From: a beta proteobacterium KB13 | GTDB taxonomy: Bacteria; Pseudomonadota; Gammaproteobacteria; Burkholderiales; Methylophilaceae | Assembly: GCA_000156155.1 (NCBI GenBank) | Contig: DS995299.1 | Coordinates: 211,827 to 275,826 of the forward strand | Length of the DNA stretch: 64,000 nt | Direction of reading: 5' to 3' | Shown: positions 37,609 through 46,481 of the stretch, one piece after another | Layout: each line of letters begins with the position of its first letter | Position numbering within the stretch: the first letter of the stretch is position 1 | Program-made: the position numbers and the translations under genes | Notes under the pieces: model-generated | Database searches by the model: none | Seen by the model: only the letters and a program-made list of their open reading frames with translations | Told to the model about the DNA's origin: nothing

Positions 37609-38391
37609 TTAATTATTAGCGGTAGATGAAACTAACTCTTCTTCAGTAAATGGCTCATAACCGTCTGATAATAAATTTTCATCATCATAATCGACAGATC
37701 CATCAGAATCATTTACAAGACTGTCGCGATACTGCAAATAAGCATCACGTTGGAATGCATATGGATCTATTGAAGCCTCTTCAAGGATGTCAGAAGCATT
37801 GAGCAACTCTGTTCTAGCATCAATGAATTGACCTAGTCTAACTTGGTTTCTGGTTCTTACATCACTGATGTAACTGATCGGGTCAAAATATAAGGTATCT
37901 GCAACTAATCCAAAACCATCTCTAACGGTAGATGGCCCAAAAAATGGAATAACAATATAAGCACCTGAGCCGACACCCCAGTGACCCAGTGTTTGACCAA
38001 AGTCTTCCTTACGTCTTTCCCCACCGGTCATCGTATGTACATCAACGAAGCCTAAAATACCAATGGTTGAATTAATGGCAACTCTACTTGCATCATTCAG
38101 AGCGTGTTTGACTTTGAATTGGAGAAGGTCGTTAATGACCGTAATAATATCTCTAATGTTGTTAAAGAAATTATTAATTCCCTTTACAACAAAAGATGGA
38201 GCTACTGCTTTATATCCTTTGGCTACAGGTTTAGCTACAGTATCATCAAAAGCCGTATTGAATTTATAAATCCCTCGATTCATTGACTCTAATGGGTCTG
38301 GATTATTGGTAGTTGCGCAACCCCCTAAAAAAAGGATTAATGCCATCAAAATGAGATTTTTTAAGATATTCTTTAAGTTCATCAGTAACAT
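37609..38391 (-). CDS. mlaA: MlaA (VacJ), outer-membrane lipid-asymmetry lipoprotein
   Basis: MlaA removes mislocalised phospholipids from the outer leaflet of the outer membrane and passes them to MlaC. The 260-residue protein has a lipoprotein signal ending LGGC, the opening NPDPLESMNRGIYKFN, NNFFNNIRDIITVIND, and EDFGQTLGHWGVGSGAYIVIPFFGPS, all diagnostic. An Asp/Glu-rich tail extends beyond the usual end. The start may be at 38391 or the nearby ATG at 38382. Other Mla genes are not in the window. Confidence 0.95.
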   Translation of the reverse strand: MLLMNLKNILKNLILMALILFLGGCATTNNPDPLESMNRGIYKFNTAFDDTVAKPVAKGYKAVAPSFVVKGINNFFNNIRDIITVINDLLQFKVKHALNDASRVAINSTIGILGFVDVHTMTGGERRKEDFGQTLGHWGVGSGAYIVIPFFGPSTVRDGFGLVADTLYFDPISYISDVRTRNQVRLGQFIDARTELLNASDILEEASIDPYAFQRDAYLQYRDSLVNDSDGSVDYDDENLLSDGYEPFTEEELVSSTANN

Positions 38392-38460
38392 TATCCATGA
38401 ATTTGATTATTAAATCTTGATGACATTAAAAATAAGTAAATGATCAAAAGAAATATTTGA

Positions 38461-39882
38461 TTAATGTTGTTTTTTTACAACATTATTGACATGCTCAAAC
38501 ATTTTTAATGCTTTTGGTCTTTGAGTGGCATGGTCAATGATTGGTTTTGGGTAATCTTTTGGAGTGAATTTAGCATGAGGCTCGTGAATATTTTTTTTAT
38601 CAAATTCACTTAATTCGGGCACGTATTTCTTTATAAACTTCCCATCACTGTCAAATTTTTGTGACTGGAGCAGTGGATTAAAAATTCTAAACCATGGCTG
38701 GGCATCGCAGCCAACTGAGGCTGCCCATTGCCAACCGCCATTGTTTGCAGAAAAATCATAGTCAATTAACTTTTCTTTAAAATATTCCTCACCCCATCTC
38801 CAATCAATCAATAGGTCCTTAGTTAAAAAAGAAGCAACGATCATTCTTAATCGATTGTGCATATAGCCTGTTGTATTTAATTGTCGCATGGCTGCATCCA
38901 CAATCGGAAATCCTGTCATGCCTTGCTTCCATGATTCAAAAAAGGACTCATTATTCTCATATTGCAAATTATCGTATTGTAGTTTGAAGGAGTGACCATC
39001 TTGTACGTGAGAAAAGTTAACAATGATCTGGAAATAAAAATCACGCCAAATCAGTTCGTTTAACCACGACTTTGATCCAGACGTTGCATAATTTTGTAAA
39101 CAAATATTTGCCATTTCTCTAATCGAAATAGTACCAAATCTGTTATGAACAGAGAGGTATGACACGCCTTTGATTGCAGGAAAATTTCTTGTTTGATCAT
39201 AGTGCTCAAGCCTATCTTTAAATTCATTAATTTGCTTTTGTATATCTTGATGAGTGGTAGCGATCTGAAAAGATGAGATATTTGAACTGTTAAAACCTAT
39301 ATCATCAAGTGTCAACATTTTATCAATGTTAAATTTTTCAAAAGTGATGTCATCCAACTTGTATGAGCTTACTCCTGAGCCACTTATAAGCAACTTTTCA
39401 AGGTGATTATTTCTGTAAGGTGAAAATACAGAATAATGAGTGTTGTTTTTTGTCACAATCTCATCCGCTTCAAAGAGGACTTGATCTTTGAATGATTGGA
39501 ATGTTTTATTTAATTCTGACAATTTTTTTTGGACATCGTTATCACGGTTTACCCCATATTTCTCATAATCTCTATTTACAAAAATAGCATTAGCATTTAT
39601 GGACTCCGCTAGTTTAGGTATTTCGTGGACAGGATCGCCAAATAATATCCAGATGTCAGAACCATATTTTTTAAGAGTTTGCTTGATGTCTTGTAATACT
39701 TGATAAATAAAATCGACTCTCTGGTCATTTTTATTTTTTAGTTTACCCAAAATATTTGTATCGAAAACAAAGCAAATGCTGACCGAGTTCGATTGAGAAG
39801 CAGCCTCATGTAAAGCAGTATTGTCATGCAGACGGAGGTCTCTTCGAAGCCACACTAATGATTTTGAAAAGGGTTTATTCAC
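38461..39882 (-). CDS. phrB: Deoxyribodipyrimidine photolyase
   Basis: Photolyase repairs UV-induced pyrimidine dimers using light. From a GTG at 39882 the protein has 473 residues and begins MNKPFSKSLVWLRRDLRLHDN, lining up with E. coli PhrB. The longer ATG start at 39933 would add 17 unlikely residues within rlmH. The FAD-binding core has GFPIVDAAMRQLNTTGYMHNRLRM, WRWGEEYF and NNGGWQWAASVG. An N-terminal antenna domain is present. The 3' neighbour mlaA starts 70 bp on. Confidence 0.95.
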   Translation of the reverse strand: MNKPFSKSLVWLRRDLRLHDNTALHEAASQSNSVSICFVFDTNILGKLKNKNDQRVDFIYQVLQDIKQTLKKYGSDIWILFGDPVHEIPKLAESINANAIFVNRDYEKYGVNRDNDVQKKLSELNKTFQSFKDQVLFEADEIVTKNNTHYSVFSPYRNNHLEKLLISGSGVSSYKLDDITFEKFNIDKMLTLDDIGFNSSNISSFQIATTHQDIQKQINEFKDRLEHYDQTRNFPAIKGVSYLSVHNRFGTISIREMANICLQNYATSGSKSWLNELIWRDFYFQIIVNFSHVQDGHSFKLQYDNLQYENNESFFESWKQGMTGFPIVDAAMRQLNTTGYMHNRLRMIVASFLTKDLLIDWRWGEEYFKEKLIDYDFSANNGGWQWAASVGCDAQPWFRIFNPLLQSQKFDSDGKFIKKYVPELSEFDKKNIHEPHAKFTPKDYPKPIIDHATQRPKALKMFEHVNNVVKKQH

Positions 39883-40339
39883 GATGGTATGGGAGATTAT
39901 TGATAATAGAATATGATCTATATATTTGTTCAATTAAAAAGACTTTAACCAGCTGATGAGGCAAAGTTAAGTTCGATAGACTCATCACCAGGTTGCTTTT
40001 ATCAAGAACTGCTTGGTCCAGCCCATCGGCACCACCAATAATAAAATTTATTTTTGAATGATTTAACATGATTTTTTCCAGCTTTTGAGACATTTCAACG
40101 GATGAAAAAGTTTGTCCTTTTTCATCTAAACTAATAACAAAAGCATTGCTATCAATTTTTGAAAGAATGTTTCGTGACTCAAGTTCTTTCTTGAATTTAA
40201 TATTATTATCTTTTGATTTTAGCTGAAGGTTGATCCACTCAATCTTTGAATATGCAGAGACCTTGTGTGAATAGGAGTCAATTAAATGATTTATTTCTTT
40301 ATTAGGTTGTGAACCAATGCTAATTATTTTGATAATCAA
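39875..40339 (-). CDS. rlmH: RlmH, 23S rRNA pseudouridine-1915 methyltransferase
   Basis: RlmH methylates pseudouridine 1915 of 23S rRNA. The 154-residue SPOUT protein shows LDEKGQTFSSVEMSQKL, FIIGGADGLDQAVL, and the C-terminal SLSNLTLPHQLVKVFLIEQIYRSY followed by YHR. It directly follows rsfS (no gap), the conserved rsfS-rlmH pair. The phrB GTG start overlaps its last 8 bases. Confidence 0.97.
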   Translation of the reverse strand: MIIKIISIGSQPNKEINHLIDSYSHKVSAYSKIEWINLQLKSKDNNIKFKKELESRNILSKIDSNAFVISLDEKGQTFSSVEMSQKLEKIMLNHSKINFIIGGADGLDQAVLDKSNLVMSLSNLTLPHQLVKVFLIEQIYRSYSIINNLPYHRE

Positions 40340-40663
40340 TTATGATTGCCAAAGCTCTTCAAGGTTAAAGTAGGCTCTCGTGGTTGGCAGCATGATATGA
40401 ACAAGAACTTCGTTGAGGTCAACTAAAACCCATTCCCCGTCTCCTTCACCTTCGATATTCGTCACACTTTTACCAATATCCTTAAGTGTGTCTTTTAAAT
40501 GCCTTGCTAATGCTTTGGTTTGTCTGTTTGAATTGGCTGATGCAATGATCATGTAATCAGCAATGGAAGTTTTTTTTCTTACATCAATCACAGTGATATC
40601 AAAAGCTTTAATGTCTTCTAGAGAATTGACTATGATTTGATTTAATTTTGTTCCTGAAGTCAA
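40340..40663 (-). CDS. rsfS: Ribosomal silencing factor RsfS
   Basis: RsfS binds ribosomal protein uL14 and blocks subunit joining when nutrients are scarce. The 107-residue protein has DITVIDVRKKTSIADYMIIASA, SNRQTKALARHLKD, and EGDGEWVLVDLNEVLVHIM, the family core. It lies between panD (3 bp) and rlmH on the minus strand. Confidence 0.97.
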   Translation of the reverse strand: MTSGTKLNQIIVNSLEDIKAFDITVIDVRKKTSIADYMIIASANSNRQTKALARHLKDTLKDIGKSVTNIEGEGDGEWVLVDLNEVLVHIMLPTTRAYFNLEELWQS

Positions 40664-40666
40664 ATT

Positions 40667-41047
40667 TTAGGCAGCTTGAATGTCGATGGAGTTTTTTGTA
40701 ATGGTGATTTTATTCTCACTATCAACATAAACCAGTGATGGCGCATATTTTTCTAATTCAATTTCATTATAATCTGCATAGGTCGCGATAATAAGCATAT
40801 CACCAGGATTGGCTTTATGAGCGGCAGCTCCGTTAATTGAAATAATGCCCGAACCCTGTTCAGCCGAGATCGCATAGGTGGTAAATCTTTCGCCGTTAGT
40901 AATATTGTAAATAGCAATTTGTTCATACTCATTGATATTTGCTTCTTTGAGTAAATTAATATCTATGGCACATGAACCCTCATATTCCAATTCAGAGTGA
41001 GTAACCGTTACTCGATGTAACTTTGATTTCAACATTCTTCTTAACAT
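40667..41047 (-). CDS. panD: Aspartate 1-decarboxylase
   Basis: PanD makes beta-alanine for pantothenate. The 126-residue proenzyme has the self-cleavage site Gly24-Ser25 within YEGSCAID, which yields the pyruvoyl cofactor, plus the typical opening [16 protein letters not shown] and the [12 protein letters not shown] loop. It lies 52 bp downstream of panC and has its own candidate promoter. Confidence 0.97.
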   Translation of the reverse strand: MLRRMLKSKLHRVTVTHSELEYEGSCAIDINLLKEANINEYEQIAIYNITNGERFTTYAISAEQGSGIISINGAAAHKANPGDMLIIATYADYNEIELEKYAPSLVYVDSENKITITKNSIDIQAA

Positions 41048-41080
41048 AAAGTTAAAACACCAAATAATTTGTAAGACGCT

Positions 41081-41109
41081 ATTATAAACTCAGATATATT
41101 TAGATGCAA
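41081..41109 (-). promoter_or_regulatory. Candidate promoter of panD-rsfS-rlmH-phrB
   Basis: On the minus strand TTGCAT (complement of 41104-41109) and a perfect TATAAT (complement of 41081-41086) are 17 bases apart. The -10 lies 33 bases upstream of the panD start. The -35 half overlaps the end of panC. Confidence 0.45.
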
Positions 41110-41927
41110 AATTCAATATTATCAATTAAGCGAACCTTCCCTAAATATGCTGCAATGAGTGCAACTAGTTTTCTTTCACTATGATGAGGCGCTAATAAAG
41201 TTTTTTTTGATCGTATCGACACATAATCTACCTTCCAGCCATTATCCTGTAATTCTTTAGCAACTTTTTGTTCCATTGAACGCAGATCAGAAATTGTTTT
41301 TAAATTTGCTTTGATGTAAGTCAGTTGTTGGTGAAGCATTGAGGCAATAGGTAGATATTTTTTTGCAATTAATGAGTTTCTCGAGCTCATAGCAAGCCCC
41401 GATTGTTCTCTTTCAGTATTTACTGCTAATACTTTAATAGGGTAACAAAAATCATTTAAAAACTTTTTTAAAATAAATAATTGTTGATAATCTTTTTTGC
41501 CTAGTAGTAAATAACTCGGTCGGATTATATTGCAAAAACGAGCCATGATACTTATGACACCTTCAAAATGACCCGGTCTATTTTTGTCACATAAATCATG
41601 ATTTATTTTTTTTAAATCAAACGTAAAGGGATTATTGATTGCATTCATTTGTTCTTTATTGGGAATAAAAACAATGTCAACATTTTCTTTTTGTAACTTA
41701 ATAAGATCTTCTTTAAGGGTTCTCGGATAGGATTTAAAGTCTGCTGAACTATTAAATTGGATTTCATTAACAAAAATTGAGACTACTACTAATTTATTTA
41801 GACTACGTGCTTTACGAACTAAAGCTAAGTGCCCATCATGCAAGTTTCCCATTGTAGGCACAAAAGCAATTTCTTTATTCTGTGAGATAAACTTACCCAG
41901 CCCCCGAATGCTTTTTATAGTGTTCAT
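41100..41927 (-). CDS. panC: Pantothenate synthetase
   Basis: PanC joins pantoate and beta-alanine with ATP. The 275-residue protein has the nucleotide-binding VPTMGNLHDGHLALVRKAR (HIGH-like), VSIFVNEIQFNS, LLLGKKDYQQL, and EQSGLAMSSRNSLI motifs, all with the expected key residues. It overlaps panB by 4 bases. Unlike panB, it shows no degeneration. Confidence 0.96.
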   Translation of the reverse strand: MNTIKSIRGLGKFISQNKEIAFVPTMGNLHDGHLALVRKARSLNKLVVVSIFVNEIQFNSSADFKSYPRTLKEDLIKLQKENVDIVFIPNKEQMNAINNPFTFDLKKINHDLCDKNRPGHFEGVISIMARFCNIIRPSYLLLGKKDYQQLFILKKFLNDFCYPIKVLAVNTEREQSGLAMSSRNSLIAKKYLPIASMLHQQLTYIKANLKTISDLRSMEQKVAKELQDNGWKVDYVSIRSKKTLLAPHHSERKLVALIAAYLGKVRLIDNIEFCI

Positions 41928-42622
41928 GAAGTTTTTTTAAAAAAATTGATTAGGTGTTTGAAAGCAACACTTTGTTGATTAATATTGATTTTTATTTCCT
42001 CACCTTTTAGTAAACCAAGTGCTGCATACATTACGTCAACTTTTCCATTGCAGAAATTTGTATTTTTATAACCAACTAATGGTATGGAGACACTCTCAGA
42101 TACTTTTTTATTTGCTGCTGTCGACATCTTTGACAAGACAATTAGTTTTGCCCCCGAGTATTCATGTTCTTTTGCTATTCGTGCATATTTACTTGGTGTA
42201 TTTTTTGGCGAGTGCTTTTGAGGCGTGATGCCGATATGAGTACAAATAGCTATATTTTTTTTTGTTAATGTGGCGACTAGCTGATTAATCTCACCATGAC
42301 CTTCTATTTTTATTATATCTGCACCACACTTAGTTAGCTTTTTTGCATGGGAAATGGCAAGCTGATTATTTGTTAATGAGTGTGATGGGAGGTCAGCGAT
42401 GATAGGCAATGTCGTTACTTTTTTAATTATTTTTAGAATCTCTATTAAATCTTTTAGATTTACATCAGCGGTATTTTTATAACCTAAATTGAGAATTCCT
42501 GTTGAATCTCCAACTAAAATGGCATCACAACCTAGAAGGTTTGCAATAGTGGCAGATGTTGCATCATAACAACTCATGATTTTTAAAAAATTATTTTTTT
42601 TAACTTTTAATTTTTTACTCAT
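41924..42622 (-). CDS. panB: Divergent 3-methyl-2-oxobutanoate hydroxymethyltransferase (PanB-like)
   Basis: PanB adds a hydroxymethyl group from methylene-tetrahydrofolate to 2-oxoisovalerate. The 232-residue protein is about 30 shorter than normal. Metal and substrate residues are kept: D39 and S40 (LVGDS), D77 (IADLPS), K105 and E107 (IKIEG), H129 (THIGITPQ). The GGYKVQGR loop is missing, the catalytic base equivalent to E. coli Glu181 is Ser164 (IVLSKMS in place of LVLECVP), and GIGAG is GYKNT. The intact frame and operon position upstream of panC argue against simple decay, but activity is doubtful. Confidence 0.82.
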   Translation of the reverse strand: MSKKLKVKKNNFLKIMSCYDATSATIANLLGCDAILVGDSTGILNLGYKNTADVNLKDLIEILKIIKKVTTLPIIADLPSHSLTNNQLAISHAKKLTKCGADIIKIEGHGEINQLVATLTKKNIAICTHIGITPQKHSPKNTPSKYARIAKEHEYSGAKLIVLSKMSTAANKKVSESVSIPLVGYKNTNFCNGKVDVMYAALGLLKGEEIKININQQSVAFKHLINFFKKTS

Positions 42623-42623
42623 G

Positions 42624-43277
42624 TTAATAGATTACCCGAGGATTAAAAAACTCCCTTGTGGATGATAATTGCTCAATTTTTTCAACTAACATTGAAATAG
42701 CTCCAGGATCATCAATAATATCTAGGTTTTCGTTATTCACAATTAAAAGTTTTTGATTATATTTAAAATGAAAGAAGTTGCTGTAAGCTTCAGCAATTTT
42801 CTCAAGGTACTCTGTGGAAATCGTTTTTTCATAGTTAATACTTCGTCTCTCCACCCTTTTTTTTAATAACTCGACAGGCGTTTGAAGATAAATGACCAGA
42901 TCTGGTTTTGGAACTTTAAGCTCGAGAAATTGATAAATTTGTTTGTAAAGTTTTAGTTCTTCCTCATCTAGGTTGAGTTGGGCAAAAATTGGATCTTTAT
43001 AAATAAAAAAGTCTGCCACCGTGCCCTTATGAAAGAAATCATTTTGTTTTATGTCATTGATTTGCTCAGCTCTTTGAAAAAGAAAAAATAATTGAGTGGG
43101 AAGGGCATACTGAGACATGTTTTTGTAAAACTTAGGAAGAAAAGGATTTTGGTCAGCTTTTTCTTTAATGAAATTAGAGCCAAAGTTTTCACTTAGCATT
43201 CTTGATAAAGTCGATTTGCCTGAGCCAATTGGGCCTTCAACAACAATATAAGGATATTTCTTAAAGGGATTAATCAT
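42624..43277 (-). CDS. Deoxynucleoside kinase
   Basis: This 217-residue P-loop protein has Walker A VEGPIGSGKSTL (13-24 region), the DRS-like VADFFIYKDPIFA segment, and RVERRSINYE in the lid region. It fits the deoxyadenosine/deoxyguanosine kinase group that salvages deoxynucleosides. The exact substrate cannot be read. It often sits with folK and panB in beta-proteobacteria, as here: folK overlaps it by 8 bases and panB follows 1 bp later. Confidence 0.87.
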   Translation of the reverse strand: MINPFKKYPYIVVEGPIGSGKSTLSRMLSENFGSNFIKEKADQNPFLPKFYKNMSQYALPTQLFFLFQRAEQINDIKQNDFFHKGTVADFFIYKDPIFAQLNLDEEELKLYKQIYQFLELKVPKPDLVIYLQTPVELLKKRVERRSINYEKTISTEYLEKIAEAYSNFFHFKYNQKLLIVNNENLDIIDDPGAISMLVEKIEQLSSTREFFNPRVIY

Positions 43278-43752
43278 TAATTATGTTTATAGTTTTTATG
43301 TCAAGTTTACCTAAAAATTCTTTGAGGTTGTTTATTTTGGGTATTTTTATTGATGGCTCAATTTCAAGTAATGGAATCATTACAAATGCCCTTTCAAGCA
43401 TTCTAGGGTGAGGGATAACTAACTCTTTTTCATCAATACATAAATCATCAAATAAAAGAATATCGATATCAATGGTGCGTGGACCATTGAATATTTTTTT
43501 TATTCTTTTTTGTTTTTTTTCAATTTTCTGAAAGTGTTGTAGCAATTCTTTTGGAAATAAATCGGTTTCAATCGATATAACTTGGTTAAAAAAATTTGGT
43601 TGATTTAAATAACCAACAGGAAGCGATTCGTATACATTTGATTTTTTTTGAACAGAGGTTTTTTCTATATTGTTGATTGAAAAAATAGCATCCTTTAATT
43701 GTTTTAGAGGATTTGACATGTTACTTCCTAAACCTAAATATACCTTATGCAT
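43270..43752 (-). CDS. folK: 6-hydroxymethyl-7,8-dihydropterin pyrophosphokinase
   Basis: FolK (HPPK) activates the pterin before dihydropteroate synthesis. The 160-residue protein has VYLGLGSNMSNPLKQL at the start, ETDLFPKELL, NGPRTIDIDILLFDD (metal-binding aspartates) and IPHPRMLERAFVMIPL. It lies 1 bp after pcnB, the conserved pcnB-folK pair. Confidence 0.97.
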   Translation of the reverse strand: MHKVYLGLGSNMSNPLKQLKDAIFSINNIEKTSVQKKSNVYESLPVGYLNQPNFFNQVISIETDLFPKELLQHFQKIEKKQKRIKKIFNGPRTIDIDILLFDDLCIDEKELVIPHPRMLERAFVMIPLLEIEPSIKIPKINNLKEFLGKLDIKTINIIND

Positions 43753-43753
43753 A

Positions 43754-44959
43754 TTACTCTTTAGTTAATAGCAGTTTTTTTCTTGATGCTTCACTAGCCT
43801 CTTGCCATTTTGTCCACCATTCACCATATCTTTTTTCTTCTTGATCAGAGCTGCATCTCAGAAGAAGAAAGTCATAGGCAGCTCTAAATCTTGGATGATT
43901 GGAAAGTCTGTAAACAGATCTTGTTTTAAGTTTTGTAAATCTGGGCTGCAGTCTCCAAATTTCTGAGATGTATTTAATAAAACGATTATGGATAAAAATA
44001 TTTGGATCTGTTTTATTAAAGAAATCTTTAATTTGGGTATCTAATGTTAGTTTAGAATCATTATTCTTTATTGAATAATTAAAGGCATCCCATAAAATCA
44101 CAGCCATTAGAAAGCCTGGGTTGACGGTCTTATCTGCCTTGACCCTTGAGTCTGTATTATTCATTCCATGAATAAGAAGACTATTTTTATCTAAGGAATG
44201 ATTCGATAAAAAAGGAAAAAATAAGTCAAGCAATTGGTATTTTTTTAACACAAAGATACTTTTCTTTGCATGGCCCGTTAAAAAGAATTTCATCATTTCA
44301 TCAAAAATTCTTGAGTAAGGGATGTTGTCTAATAGTGGGATGAACTTCTTTATATTGCCTAATGTTAATCCCTGATTAAACTCAAGTTTTGCATGAAAAC
44401 GGATTGCTCTTAAAAGTCTCACGGGGTCTTCATTGATTCTTTGTTCAGGATTTCCAATAAAATTAATATTCCTATTTTCAATATCTTTTTTACCGTTAAA
44501 TGGATCAAATAAATGGTTATTTAATGGGTCATAAAAAATAGCATTCATTGTAAAGTCTCGCCTTTGAGCATCTTCCTCAATTGTTCCGAATGCGTTATCC
44601 TGAACCACTCCATTTCTAAGCTTATTTACCTCAGAAGGTTTTTTTCTAAAAGTAGAAACTTCTATAATTTGTCTGTCAATCCTGACATGAACAATCTTGA
44701 AGCGTCTGCCAATAATTCTGGAATTTTTAAAAATTGCAGTGACTTGATCTGGATGTGCATTGGTAGCGATATCAAAGTCTTTTGGTTGAATATTAAGAAG
44801 TAAATCTCTTATACATCCTCCAACCATATAAGCTTGAAAGTCATATTGTTGTAATTTTCTAATTACTTCTAATACGTAGCTTGGTATCGATTTATTATTT
44901 ATAGAATACTGATTAGAAATTTTTTTATTAGCAGGGCTTGATGTCAACTTCGCTTCCAA
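43754..44959 (-). CDS. pcnB: Poly(A) polymerase I
   Basis: PcnB adds poly(A) tails that promote RNA decay. The 401-residue protein has the nucleotidyltransferase core YMVGGCIRDLLL and KDFDIATNAHP, RRFKIVHV, and RRDFTMNAIFYDP. The C-terminal RSVYRLSNHPRFRAAYDFL segment distinguishes poly(A) polymerase from CCA-adding enzymes. The neighbour folK supports the call, and all tRNA genes here encode their own CCA. It overlaps the preceding pduO gene by 16 bases. Confidence 0.93.
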   Translation of the reverse strand: MEAKLTSSPANKKISNQYSINNKSIPSYVLEVIRKLQQYDFQAYMVGGCIRDLLLNIQPKDFDIATNAHPDQVTAIFKNSRIIGRRFKIVHVRIDRQIIEVSTFRKKPSEVNKLRNGVVQDNAFGTIEEDAQRRDFTMNAIFYDPLNNHLFDPFNGKKDIENRNINFIGNPEQRINEDPVRLLRAIRFHAKLEFNQGLTLGNIKKFIPLLDNIPYSRIFDEMMKFFLTGHAKKSIFVLKKYQLLDLFFPFLSNHSLDKNSLLIHGMNNTDSRVKADKTVNPGFLMAVILWDAFNYSIKNNDSKLTLDTQIKDFFNKTDPNIFIHNRFIKYISEIWRLQPRFTKLKTRSVYRLSNHPRFRAAYDFLLLRCSSDQEEKRYGEWWTKWQEASEASRKKLLLTKE

Positions 44960-45486
44960 AGAGTATCTGGAACATTATTTTCTTGATTCAGTGTCCTGGC
45001 TAGAACAAAAAGGAAGTCTGACAGGCGGTTGAGATAATATAGTGAGGAACTGTTAATCTCTTCAATTTCTTTCAAATTAATACAGTTTCTTTCAGCACGG
45101 CGACATACTGTTCTTGCGACATGGGCAAGAGCGGCTGGTTTTGAACCACCAGGCAAAATAAATTCTTTTAATGGTGGAAGTTTTTGATTCATTTCATCTA
45201 GCTCAATTTCTAAAAAATCAACCCTTTGTGAATCTAACAGTTTATGACTTGGAATAGATAACTCACCACCAATGTTAAACAAGTCATGTTGTATTTCCGT
45301 GAGAGTAGTTTTGATTTTTTCATGAACAGCTTCTGTCAGAATTAAACCAATGATGGAATTTAATTCATCAATTGATCCAAGGCACTCTACCCGGACTGAA
45401 TTTTTTTTTACGCGTTGACCGTTACCAAGGGATGTCTCTCCATTGTCTCCGGTTTTTGTATAAATGTGTGTTAATCTATCAGCCAT
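44944..45486 (-). CDS. PduO-type ATP:cob(I)alamin adenosyltransferase
   Basis: This 180-residue protein adenosylates reduced cobalamin to make coenzyme B12. It has the PduO/MMAB family motifs: IYTKTGDNGETSLGNG (ATP-binding N-terminus), ECLGSIDELNSIIGL, ILPGGSKPAALAHVARTVCRRAER and LNRLSDFLFVLAR. No adenosylcobalamin-using enzyme or corrinoid synthesis gene is in the window. It diverges from murI (31 bp) and overlaps pcnB. Confidence 0.92.
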   Translation of the reverse strand: MADRLTHIYTKTGDNGETSLGNGQRVKKNSVRVECLGSIDELNSIIGLILTEAVHEKIKTTLTEIQHDLFNIGGELSIPSHKLLDSQRVDFLEIELDEMNQKLPPLKEFILPGGSKPAALAHVARTVCRRAERNCINLKEIEEINSSSLYYLNRLSDFLFVLARTLNQENNVPDTLWKRS

Positions 45487-45517
45487 AATTTTTGATCATC
45501 TTTTGAATTAACATTAT

Positions 45518-46318
45518 ATGAAATTTATGGCCCAAGATACACCAGTAATTATAATTTTTGATTCAGGCTTGGGCGGCACATCTATTCTAAAAGAAATAAT
45601 TTCTTTGAATTTAAGTCAGCAATTAATCTATGTAGCTGATAATCAGTATCTACCCTACGGTCTTCAAACCAAAGATTTTATTGAAAAGAGGGTGTGTGAG
45701 ATATTTTCTAGTTTAAATCAACAATATCGTATTGAAGCGTCAGTCATTGCGTGTAATACCGCCACTGCTTATGCGGCAAATTCTTTAAGAGGTAAGTTTA
45801 AATTTCCAATAGTAGCAATGGAGCCTGGTATAAAACCTGCAATCAATTTAACTAAAAATAATAACATTGGTATATTGGCGACTGAGGGAACAATTAAAAG
45901 CTCAAGATTTATCTCTCTTGTTGATCGATTTACATCAGATCAACATAAAATTTGTATCATACCGGGCGTGGGCTTAGTCGAAGAAATAGAGAATCAGTCG
46001 ACATCCAATAAAAAGTTAGACGCCATTCTATTACCTATAATTAATCAATTGCTTCAAGAAGAGGCGGATACATTAGTTTTGGGATGCACTCACTACCCAC
46101 TCATAAAAAATAAATTGAAAAAGTTACTCCCAGAAATACAGATTGTGGATACGACAAAAGCTGTATTGAATGTGTTAACTGGATATATTGATCAGATTCA
46201 TCCTTCAGAGCAAAAAACCATTTTATTTATGACGAGTAAAGATGAAGAGACTTATTTATCTAAAATCAAGAAGCTGACAAATTTCTCAAAAATTGAGCAA
46301 ATAGAATTTGTTAAATAA
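45518..46318 (+). CDS. murI: Glutamate racemase
   Basis: MurI makes D-glutamate for peptidoglycan. The 266-residue protein carries both catalytic cysteine motifs, VIACNTATAYA and VLGCTHYPL, plus the opening IIFDSGLGGTSIL and YVADNQYLPYG. The start may be the ATG at 45518 or 45527. Its 3' end overlaps the convergent zinc-finger gene by 8 bases. Confidence 0.97.
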   Translation: MKFMAQDTPVIIIFDSGLGGTSILKEIISLNLSQQLIYVADNQYLPYGLQTKDFIEKRVCEIFSSLNQQYRIEASVIACNTATAYAANSLRGKFKFPIVAMEPGIKPAINLTKNNNIGILATEGTIKSSRFISLVDRFTSDQHKICIIPGVGLVEEIENQSTSNKKLDAILLPIINQLLQEEADTLVLGCTHYPLIKNKLKKLLPEIQIVDTTKAVLNVLTGYIDQIHPSEQKTILFMTSKDEETYLSKIKKLTNFSKIEQIEFVK

Positions 46319-46481
46319 TCTTATACATCGTCCCGCAATAAGGACAATTTACAACATCTTTGCCATGGTGATCTAAATATACCCTTGGATGAAGAGCCCA
46401 AAAATTAGGATTTTTTGGTGGGCAAAAGACAGGTAAATCTTTTTTATCAACTTCGAATACCTTTTGTTGATTCTTAGACAT
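46311..46481 (-). CDS. Small CHCC-type zinc-finger protein
   Basis: From the ATG at 46481 this is a 56-residue protein with the zf-CHCC pattern: FCPPKNPNFWALHPRVYLDHH followed by a CPYCGTMYKI end. A longer start at 46664 would run entirely inside ilvE in another frame and is rejected. The domain is related to the zinc-binding mitochondrial complex I accessory subunit NDUFS6, but the function of the bacterial stand-alone form is unknown. It overlaps the end of ilvE by 8 bases, a common neighbour in beta/gamma-proteobacteria. Confidence 0.85.
   Translation of the reverse strand: MSKNQQKVFEVDKKDLPVFCPPKNPNFWALHPRVYLDHHGKDVVNCPYCGTMYKII

Noticed and set aside
39883-39933. Longer phrB start at 39933
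   Set aside because: The extra 17 residues lie inside rlmH and have no counterpart in photolyases. The GTG at 39882 gives the expected N-terminus.
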